From positions 3,494,501 through 3,558,500 of the forward strand of contig NC_085132.1 in assembly GCF_030269925.1 (NCBI RefSeq): a DNA stretch of 64,000 nucleotides. The letters run 5' to 3'. Shown in pieces: positions 57,701 through 64,000 of the stretch; position 1 is the stretch's first letter, and every line of letters starts with the position of its first letter. A program made the translations under genes and the position numbers. The DNA is from Bombyx mori (lineage: Eukaryota; Arthropoda; Insecta; Lepidoptera; Bombycidae). Below the pieces are notes generated by a model. That model was not told the DNA's origin. It ran no database searches and saw nothing but the letters and a program-made list of their open reading frames with translations.

Positions 57701-59095
57701 TACCGGGCATTACTATAGAGAAAAAAGTATCATAATATTAAATATTGTATTTTTTTTTCAAGACGTTTCATCTGGAATTTCTTCCGTCTCGAGAACGAGC
57801 ACCTGAACAACTGCGGCAAGTTCCGCGCCGTCCGGGACATCTCCGTGGCGCCCCTGGATTCTTCCGACCAGGCCGACATCATCCGGATGATGGACCATCC
57901 CGATGGAGTTATAAACAGGTACCACCAATATTTTTTTATTTCTCGAATTGACTTCGAAGGCGACTATTCGTGAGTTCTAAAGGTTGGCTCTAAAGTCGTA
58001 GCGGCCTCAAGGATTACACTCAGTGGCGGATTTGCAGTCTCGGCCGCCCCAGGCCCCAAGCCATCAGCCGTCCCTTTCTCAGCATCCACCATATAGACTA
58101 CATAATGAAATTACTTTATTGTCAACTTTTATCTAAATAGATTTAGAAATTTAGGTTAGTTTTATGCGGCATAGATTCCACCATGCAGTGCAGTCCGCCC
58201 GCCATACGTTATAATAAGTTTTTTTGATACGATTGGAGCCGCCCCTAAATCTGGCCGCCACTGATTACACTATCGGTGTGTTCGAATCAACAATTTAGAC
58301 ATACGTTATATTAAAATAACAATGAATTTGACATTCAGATGCACTAGAGAATATTATGTTTTATTGCGTCAAGCAGCACCCATGTTCTTTTATGGAATCT
58401 CAATATTATTGTGAAGAAATACTACCTTAAGGATCGGATCGGACGCGTGCGTTTCAACAGGAATTGGTGGGATAGTTGTGTCCACCTTTTTTTTTAAGGG
58501 ATTTTATGACCTGATAACTAAGACCTTTAAGTCATGTCTTATTTTAATTTTTATTCTTATTTTTATGAAAAATGATAATATGGAGTGAAATGAAATGAAG
58601 ATGATTAATTTGAGATATTAATCAACTGGCATGAAATTAAATGAAATGAGATGTTATTATATGGGATGAAATATAATCTCCGTAAAATGGTGGTCATTTA
58701 CTGAAATATTTTCAATGGACTTTTTGGAGGATCCCCAGAAGTTACGTCCAGCGGCTTTGTTTCATTTTCCCACATTTGTGCACTTTAACAGATATTAAAC
58801 AGTTAATAAACCACCGTTATTACACATTTAAACCTGAAGAAACACTAAATAGACAAAATAAAACAAATCACACAACTTCACTCCTCGCGTTCCCGCCAAA
58901 AAGTCTTGTACCCACCTGTCACCACTCTAAGTACAGATTAACCTAATGTAATAACAATGGTGTCTTTTTTCCTGCAGATTAACGAAGAAGAAAAACGCAA
59001 AAAAGACAAAGGAAATCGACCGTCGGCCGCTGCTGAAGAAGGAATCGATACAAGATCTTCAATTAGAACTCGACTTGTCCTCCAAAATGATGTAA
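42071..59095 (+). CDS. XPR1: XPR1-type phosphate exporter (SPX-EXS protein), eleven exons
   Basis: Plasma-membrane exporter of inorganic phosphate in animals (family knowledge). Exons: 42071-42139, 43463-43616, 44203-44435, 45312-45573, 51184-51554, 52580-52727, 53931-54125, 55942-56117, 57324-57454, 57763-57918, 58978-59095. All have GT-AG borders and phases agree, giving 670 residues (human ~696). The N-terminal SPX domain starts [20 protein letters not shown] and includes [20 protein letters not shown] and [10 protein letters not shown] (residues ~143-152), the lysine cluster that senses inositol pyrophosphates. A linker with [20 protein letters not shown] leads to the membrane region (from ~residue 205, exons 4-6) and the EXS domain (exons 6-10): [71 protein letters not shown]. 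The C-terminus is Lys-rich. It ends tail-to-tail with CHMP3. Confidence 0.97.
42970..43130 (-). mobile_element. LINE C-terminal fragment in XPR1 intron 1
   Basis: The minus strand reads [20 protein letters not shown] and [18 protein letters not shown]. Confidence 0.65.
43624..43885 (-). mobile_element. Bm1 SINE, short form, beside XPR1 exon 2 donor
   Basis: T15-GCTTAGATGGGTGG to TACCACCAGTAAT. The tail starts 7 bp after the exon border. Confidence 0.92.
44436..45311. other. XPR1 intron 3
   Basis: 876 bp; no recognised repeat or RNA gene. Confidence 0.5.
45708..46037 (+). mobile_element. Family B repeat
   Basis: GCAGCGGCACACGTCATTAC to GATAGGAAGGAAAAAAA. Confidence 0.8.
46038..46155 (+). 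repeat. Family C repeat, decayed
   Basis: GGCAGCGGCATGCC, GTGACGGTAA, CACCTGGTGGACCAATAAGC. Confidence 0.55.
47410..47656 (+). mobile_element. Family B repeat, partial
   Basis: CCACTGAGTTTCTCGTCGG, GTGGTGGATTCTGCGACAC, GAATAGATAGGAAAAAAAG. Confidence 0.7.
48220..48430 (-). mobile_element. Probable LINE 3' end, antisense
   Basis: AAATGCGTTTATTTCAGGTA and ACTTAAGCCCATAAAATTTC resemble moth LINE ends; low information. Confidence 0.4.
48461..48751 (+). mobile_element. Bm1 SINE, short form, with a 56-nt A-tail
   Basis: ACTGGTGGTAGGACCTCTTG to GCAAT, then an uninterrupted A-run at 48696-48751. Confidence 0.93.
48879..49323 (-). mobile_element. Bm1 SINE, full-length
   Basis: T-run, ATCGCTTAGATGGGTGGACG, to TTAGGCCACGACGA. 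It faces the preceding Bm1 tail to tail. Confidence 0.92.
49829..50113 (+). mobile_element. Helitron-like non-autonomous element
   Basis: Starts TCTATATATAAAA and ends GGGTCAGCTAGT, a Helitron-type CTAGT terminus; homologous to 1698-2014. Confidence 0.75.
50217..50740 (-). mobile_element. Family B repeat split by a Bm1 SINE
   Basis: Family B text at 50217-50312 and 50616-50740, with the intact order restored across the SINE; CTA is shared at the two junctions. Confidence 0.7.
50313..50617 (-). mobile_element. Bm1 SINE with internal deletion
   Basis: ATTGCTTAGATGGGTGAACG to ATGTACGTATTTCATT; part of the middle is missing. Confidence 0.85.
52270..52384 (-). repeat. Family C short repeat
   Basis: TTTTTTTATTGCCCTAGTAG to AGCCAAGCCGCTGCCTACC, in XPR1 intron 5. 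Confidence 0.8.
52770..52945 (+). mobile_element. LINE C-terminal fragment
   Basis: Reads [17 protein letters not shown] and [19 protein letters not shown]. Confidence 0.6.
53090..53300 (-). mobile_element. Bm1 SINE, short form with deletion
   Basis: TTTTTTTATTGCATAGATGG to GTCCTACCACCAG. Confidence 0.88.
53412..53643. mobile_element. MITE with ~34-bp terminal inverted repeats
   Basis: 53412-53445 is the reverse complement of 53609-53643 with two mismatches (core TTGTCGCTTAGTCACGTTT). About 230 bp, no ORF. Confidence 0.75.
53643..53863 (+). repeat. Family E repeat, copy 2
   Basis: TATATTACTGATATAATCTT and TTTGTCCGCGATGGACTCCT as at 463-1140. It is flanked by a 35-bp direct repeat (53609-53643, 53863-53897) that is the MITE terminus. 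Confidence 0.75.
54667..55135 (+). repeat. Family D repeat, copy 3, with a Bm1 insertion
   Basis: GACTTTTTGGCGGGAACACG to CAGTTCATAAAATCCCTC, interrupted by the Bm1 fragment 54922-55027. Confidence 0.8.
54922..55027 (-). mobile_element. Bm1 SINE, 3' fragment
   Basis: TTTTTATTGCTTAGATGGCT to CGCCACCCACCTTG. Confidence 0.85.
55430..55905 (+). repeat. Lepidopteran-type dispersed repeat
   Basis: AACCGACTTCAAAAGAGGAG, then GTAGTTCCTGAGTTAACCGC and the (CAAA)n text near 55856. Class uncertain; similar in kind to 3510-3860. Confidence 0.45.
56118..57323. other. XPR1 intron 8
   Basis: 1.2 kb, AT-rich, with a TATATTTAT tract near 57055-57110. No gene or classified repeat recognised. Confidence 0.5.
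58495..58906 (-). repeat. Family D repeat, copy 4
   Basis: AGGGATTTTATGACCTGATA to GCGTTCCCGCCAAAAAGTCT, in XPR1 intron 10, ending 72 bp before exon 11. Confidence 0.82.
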
Positions 59096-60581
59096 CCAAC
59101 TGTGATATGCTTATTACTTATATTTGTAGGAATTTACATAGTATTATTCGAATTATATTTATAGTAAAATGATTTTTTTTATGTTTGTTTGTTTTAATTG
59201 AAGCAGCAGCAGCGAATTAGTTATTCGGTCATGTCTCTTTAATGAAGACATTGCTTTGCTGAATTGTACAGGTGAAGGAAACGAAGTAATGGTGATTTCT
59301 GATACGACGTGTAACATTAGTTTATTTAAATTTTGTTGATTTTTTTTATTTTTTATTGGTTAGATGTGTGGGCGAGCTCACAGCCCACATGGTGTTAAGT
59401 GGTTACTGGAGCCCATAGACATTTACAACGTAAATGCGCTACCCGCCTTGAGATAAAGTTCTAAGGTCTCAGTATAGTTACACAGTTTTGAATAGCAATG
59501 TAAGACAAACATAAAAAAAATACAAAGCTCTTTTTGTACGTCCTTATTCTCTTGTATGCCGTTATTATCAACCCTAGGTTTGAAATCGAATTAAATTAAT
59601 TGGGAATGTTTTAGGAAATGATTCAAGCGTTAAGATGCAGGTAGAGCTTTTTTCACCTGCCATAATGATACATATATTAAGTTTTTTTACGTTGTAGGTA
59701 CGCTGCGGTTTTATTGAATTACTATGTCGATATTTTCTAGCAAATTTATATACAGGTGTACAATTTTAACTGAATTCACGAAGTGTTTAATCAATTAAAC
59801 ATTTGGTGTGAGACAATAAAATATATAACTTTTAAAATAAAATGTATTTTGTTAAAGATAACTTTTAATATAAATAAAAACTTAATACAATACATACAAC
59901 AATTAGAATCAAAATCAATAAGATTTATTTACAAAATTATTTTGTAAGGCATCTGTTAATCTCCATTCGAGCCATGAAGCCACCAAATAAAGTAATACTT
60001 CTTTCGAGTCTGTAAAAATAAATAAAACATTTAAAGAAGCATTTTTTGATCATATATTCTACAGTGCGGGTGATACTTCTCAATACTTTGAAACAAAAAT
60101 TTTGTACTTTGAACAGGTCAAAATAGAAAATTAATGCTACAAAGTATACTAAACTTGTCAAAACTTTACAAGGAACTAATAATAAGTAATTACATTAATT
60201 TTCAATTTTCATAAGAACTTGTGTCGGCTTTGATAAATATCCCGTCCCATTTCCCACAGGAAAAAAGATATCTATACCCCAAAATTTTAATGAGATTATA
60301 TGTCAAAAATAAAAAAATGAATAGAAAATGACTAAATGATGGAGAGAACCCTAGCGTGTGTTACTGTAGTGCCTCTTCTTCCTCGTATTATATTGTATTA
60401 TATTTTTTATATAGTTAATTCAATGAGACTGAGACTTGAACCTCATATCTAACTGTGTATGATGCAATTTCAATAGTGTCTGGTAAACAATTAGGAACCA
60501 ATGGCTTATTAGTGACAAACCTGTCTAAATACATAAAAAAAAGTATATAATTTATTTACCTCTCTCAAACTCTGTTCAACT
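59096..60581. other. 3' spacer between convergent XPR1 and CHMP3
   Basis: Holds both 3' UTRs. AATAAA on the plus strand near 59815 and 59838 could end XPR1 transcripts; TTTATT near 59925 (AATAAA on the minus strand) could end CHMP3. A partial Bm1 lies at 59349-59485. No gene seen. Confidence 0.5.
59349..59485 (-). mobile_element. Bm1 SINE, 3' fragment
   Basis: TTTTTATTGGTTAGATGTGT to CTAAGGTCTCAGTATAGTTA. Confidence 0.85.
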
Positions 60582-63500
60582 CTAAGACCGCAATGATTCT
60601 AATCTAGACTGCATTTCGTCCAGTTCGCTTTCGTCAGGCTCCGGGACTGGTTCCTCTTCTTGTTGGCTGGTGGACGGTGCTCCGACAGATGTGGGCGGTG
60701 CCGGCGCTTCTCCTAATTTTCCTTGAGTTAATTCCCATAGAACCTGTGCTCAAAAAGTTTCATACAAAGTTAAAACAATAAAAAAACCTATTCGGTTTCT
60801 ATTGGTGATAGATATTCTGTATAAAAAAATATTTCATGAATTACAAATTCATTAGTGAATATGACAACATAAATAAGGGAAATTCAATGGTTGTAAAAAA
60901 ATATACACAACATTTCACTGAGGTAGTAAAAACAAAGTGCCTATATTATTATTAATATTAACTCTTTTCCCTTACATAGTGTTAATAAGAAAAAAATCAC
61001 TAGTGGACAATAAAGTTTATCTTCAACTAGAATAGTGGAAGAGACTTAATTACCTTATCAACTTCACTTTGCGCTGCTTCTTCCATTTCCTCTTCATCTT
61101 CCATCCCGGACATGGTTTCGTCCAGCATCTCCTCTATGATACCAGCTTTCATCATTTCCTTGCTCAGCTCCTGCATCGTAGCCGCTACTTCTGGGAGACG
61201 TAACAGAGCTTGCATTGCTTGCATCACCTGAAAATTAATTCATTATTTTCTAATTAATTTTCAGAGGAAGTGTTTGTTGAGTATATTGCATAATATACAC
61301 AGGACAACGTTTGCTACCCCTTAAGGAAAAGGTCCTTCAAACTGAATAAGCTTCAGCCGTAACACCAGGTTCGTTATTCCACAAGTGGCGAGCCGAAGTT
61401 AAAAGGGCTCTAAGAACGTGATCTTGGATTGTTCAGTATATGGCAGATAAGCTAGATAGATAGACTTCCCAAAACGCAATGATTTATAATACAAAGTGTC
61501 CCTTCATAGTAAGATGAGTTTATAACACTTGCATTTGGCCTGATGCGAGTGTAAATCTTGCTGATGTGGCCTGCACCCACATAAAATCCAGCTTTCTGCA
61601 GGACCGCTTTCAGAGCACCGCGTTGGCTGACGAATCGTCATGATGACCTAGGTGTCGAACCCAAAGTTAAGTATGGGAAGTCAGCGTCGGAGCGGTAGAA
61701 CCCGAAACCATAACTCTCTTATCTTGGCCGCAGATAACTACCTCCCTGAACCGGCTGATGCGGCAGCTAAGCACCGCCGACGCCCTAAACGCGGCCTGAT
61801 GGATCCACCACATCCACTCCGAGTACTATTGGATGCTTCTAGTTCTAACACTTAGCAACCACAGCAGAAGTGACCGTAATCATCAAACTCGTCGATAACA
61901 TCAACCCATAGAATTTAATTTTTTTCCGGCGTTTCGATCTTCCGATGCAGTTCCAGATCGATTCCCGATCTGCAGCAGCTGTTCTTGAGTTGTTAGGCCT
62001 TCAGAGGCGCTTAGGCAGTTGTTTGCCCACTCACCCTGGTGACGCTGGAAAGGCCTCTAGGCCATCAGCAAATCCTCCACCCAAAAAGAATCCTATTTGT
62101 AAAACACAATGCTCATTTTGGTTGCTTGTTTGTCTGCAAGCATTACCATTAGTAAAAATAATGAATTTGTCAATATTTTAAGCAGTTTTCTAATCATGAA
62201 ATTATTAATGTAACTATTTTCTTTAGTTAATTTAATTTTGTAACATCACTCTAAATTGCCATTAGGCCATTGTAAGCATACCTCTGTTGACTTCTGCAAC
62301 GATCCAGCAACTCTTAAGGTAGCTGAAAAGTAATTTAACAATTCAAGTGAGAGAACTGCATTTATTTAATTCAAATTTAGATAAAAAAGGTGGTATTATT
62401 ATTGCTGTAGCAAAATCAGTCTATTAGATTTTGATGAATGATAGATTACTAGACTAGACTAGGTAGATTGACTAAATTGATTTGATAATAGGCAAAAATA
62501 TAAAAAATAAAACATTAAAATGTAGAGAGAAACAAAATAATCATATGCATAAAAGAGAAATGATTTTTTAAAATTAATTTAACTGGTAATTTATATCCTA
62601 TTTTCCTACATTAGTAACATGATTTCCCAGAGAAACTTTTTCCATGAAGTGCTTGCTATATCTGCTATTTCAAAAGGCTACAAAATATTCTTTCTAAATT
62701 GAGAACATCTTGTGTTTTTTTTGTTGTATAAATATCTGAATGATTTCTTGGTTCACCTGGTATAAAATGTCTACCGGAGCCCATAGATATCATCTTGAAA
62801 CAGGAGAACAAAGTGCTGTACGACTCTTATAAGCAAAACACATGAGTACTCTGGAGCAGAAATAGGTAAGACAGTTGTACCTACCCATATAAGCTTAATA
62901 TACCAATAATATTAGTAATCTCAATGTGACATAAAATACCAATTTCATGACTGACTATATATTATTTTACTATATTTTTTTACTGGTGGTAAGACCTCTC
63001 GTGAGTCCGCACGGGTAGGTTCCACCGCCCCGCCTATTTCTGCCGTGAAGCAGTAATGCGTTTCGGTTTGAAGGGTGGGGCAGCCGTTGTAACTATACTG
63101 AGACCTTAGAACTTATATCTCAAGGTGTGTGGCGCATTTACGCTGTAGATGTCTATGGGCTCCAGTAACCACTTAACACCAGGTGGGCTGTGAGCTCGTC
63201 CACACATCTAAGCAATAAAAAAAAAAAAAAAAATTGTCAAACTAACCCAATTGATTCTTCATTTGTAATTGTACTGAGTTGAGATGTGCTTTACTTGTGT
63301 ATATTTTATTGATTGCTTTCCTGGATCTGATGATTTCTTTTGCTAGTATAGTGCATACTTGTTTATCGTTTTTAGTAGCTGCTTCTTTCAGTGATCGTTT
63401 AATTTTTTCTTCTTCTCTTTGGATAGCTGAAATTTTGATGAGCCAGTTTAATTATGACTGTTAAGCTTTGTGTGATTTTTACTAAAAGATTTTCACTTTA

Positions 63501-63943
63501 TTCTAGACTGAAAAACATGTTAAATAAATAAGAATGTAATTTCTTATGTCAAAAAACTAAAATGTGGTTTGAATACAAATTTTAATATAGTGCTGTTTTA
63601 CTGCAGGCAGTAACTCGGTCGCGCCCATATTATCGCTAACCCTTTACCGTCAGGTTGACCGCATACTCGTCGACCATCAATGGCAATATGGTGTACAACT
63701 TTCAGTCGTCCAGGATCGTATCCTTAAGTTTATTGTTATATCATTCATAAAATTTACCTCTAACTTGTCTGTCCAAATTGTATCCTTCTTTGCGAAGTTT
63801 ATGCGACCATTCATTTACCTGGAATATAGAATCATAGAAAAATTTTCATGTTTCACAGTTCTGGGGTCTTCTGATTTATCTTTTTTAATTGACTTTACCA
63901 TTTCTTTAGGGTTGCGCTCTGGGGATTTACCGAAAAGGCCCAT
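60582..63943 (-). CDS. CHMP3: Charged multivesicular body protein 3 (ESCRT-III, Vps24), six exons
   Basis: ESCRT-III subunit that co-polymerises with Snf7/CHMP4 and CHMP2 on endosomal and other membranes for budding and scission; disassembled by Vps4. Exons in transcript order: 63943-63899, 63818-63758, 63426-63247, 62322-62282, 61227-61054, 60743-60582, phases consistent, 220 residues (human 222). The start MGLFGKSPERNPKE matches the family. The basic alpha1-2 core follows (VNEWSHKLRKEG; IQREEEKIKRSLKEAA; ILAKEIIRSRKAINKIYTSK), then LRVAGSLQKSTE and the acidic part (LSKEMMKAGIIEEMLDETMS; MEDEEEMEEAAQSEVDKV). The C-terminus is a Pro/Glu-rich linker ending in ELDEMQSRLESLRS, a MIT-interacting motif of the MIM1 type. 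A Bm1 SINE lies within intron 3, 13 bp from the exon 3 donor. Confidence 0.97.
61620..62095 (+). mobile_element. Family B LINE-like repeat
   Basis: Encodes NSLILAADNYLPEPADAA and LLDASSSNT, then TCTTGAGTTGTTAGGCC and CTGGAAAGGCCTCTAGGCC. Same order as the antisense copy 26890-27365. In CHMP3 intron 4. Confidence 0.7.
62722..62925 (-). mobile_element. Old, decayed Bm1 SINE
   Basis: TTCACCTGGTATAAAATGTC, CCGGAGCCCATAGATATC, GAGCAGAAATAGGTAAGAC. Confidence 0.6.
62982..63233 (+). mobile_element. Bm1 SINE, short form, beside CHMP3 exon 3 donor
   Basis: ACTGGTGGTAAGACCTCTCG to GCAAT-A17. Antisense to CHMP3, the tail 13 bp from the exon border. Confidence 0.92.
63606..63705 (+). repeat. Family C repeat, decayed
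   Basis: GGCAGTAACTCGGTCGCGCC, TTTACCGTCAGGTTGACCGC, ATCAATGGCAATATG. Confidence 0.5.
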
Positions 63944-64000
63944 TTTTGCTATATCTGTTTATTTAAAGCTTAAATTTTCACACGATTTCCGATTTGTTTT

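Overview
This is a eukaryotic nuclear window from a moth, most likely Bombyx (B. mori or B. mandarina). The basis is dense Bm1-type SINEs (family name from memory), lepidopteran LINE, Helitron and MITE fragments, an AT-rich background, and conserved animal genes split into many small exons. There are no operons, prokaryotic signals or CRISPR arrays.

Four conserved host genes carry the window. (1) Alpha-coatomer (COPA), minus strand, 17682 down to 256: fifteen exons give the first ~822 residues and the 3' part lies beyond the left edge. (2) The exosome cap subunit CSL4 (EXOSC1), plus strand, 19964-21351, three exons, head-to-head with COPA. (3) The SPX-EXS phosphate exporter XPR1, plus strand, 42071-59095, eleven exons, 670 residues, complete. 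(4) The ESCRT-III subunit CHMP3/Vps24, minus strand, 63943-60582, six exons, 220 residues, complete and tail-to-tail with XPR1. Exon borders were set by hand from splice sites, reading phase and family conservation. All introns are GT-AG except COPA intron 11, which appears to be GC-AG. The genes serve separate housekeeping functions (vesicle coat, RNA decay, phosphate export, membrane scission), and nothing links them functionally.

Between CSL4 and XPR1 (about 22.2-40.4 kb) is a block of mobile DNA. It holds a broken transposase-like gene (22253-24461) split by a Bm1 SINE; a 2.5-kb element with ~500-bp terminal inverted repeats (25604-28140) enclosing gene relics and a perfect 44-bp palindrome; and a Ty3/Gypsy LTR retrotransposon on the minus strand. 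The retrotransposon has an intact 1728-residue gag-pol ORF and identical LTR copies, but its 5' LTR is split by a 5.4-kb insertion (34179-39576). That insertion contains a decayed PIF/Harbinger-type transposase and nested SINEs. Outside it the LTR resumes, followed by the matching GAGT target duplication.

Introns and intergenic spacers are filled with repeats: about twenty Bm1 copies in long and short forms, a LINE-like family (here 'B'), a small ~110-bp family ('C'), an unclassified ~0.4-kb family ('D'), a short family ('E'), two Helitron-like elements, MITEs and several 5'-truncated LINEs. A recurring pattern is that five Bm1 copies lie antisense to their host gene with the A-tail only 7-24 bp from a 5' splice site.
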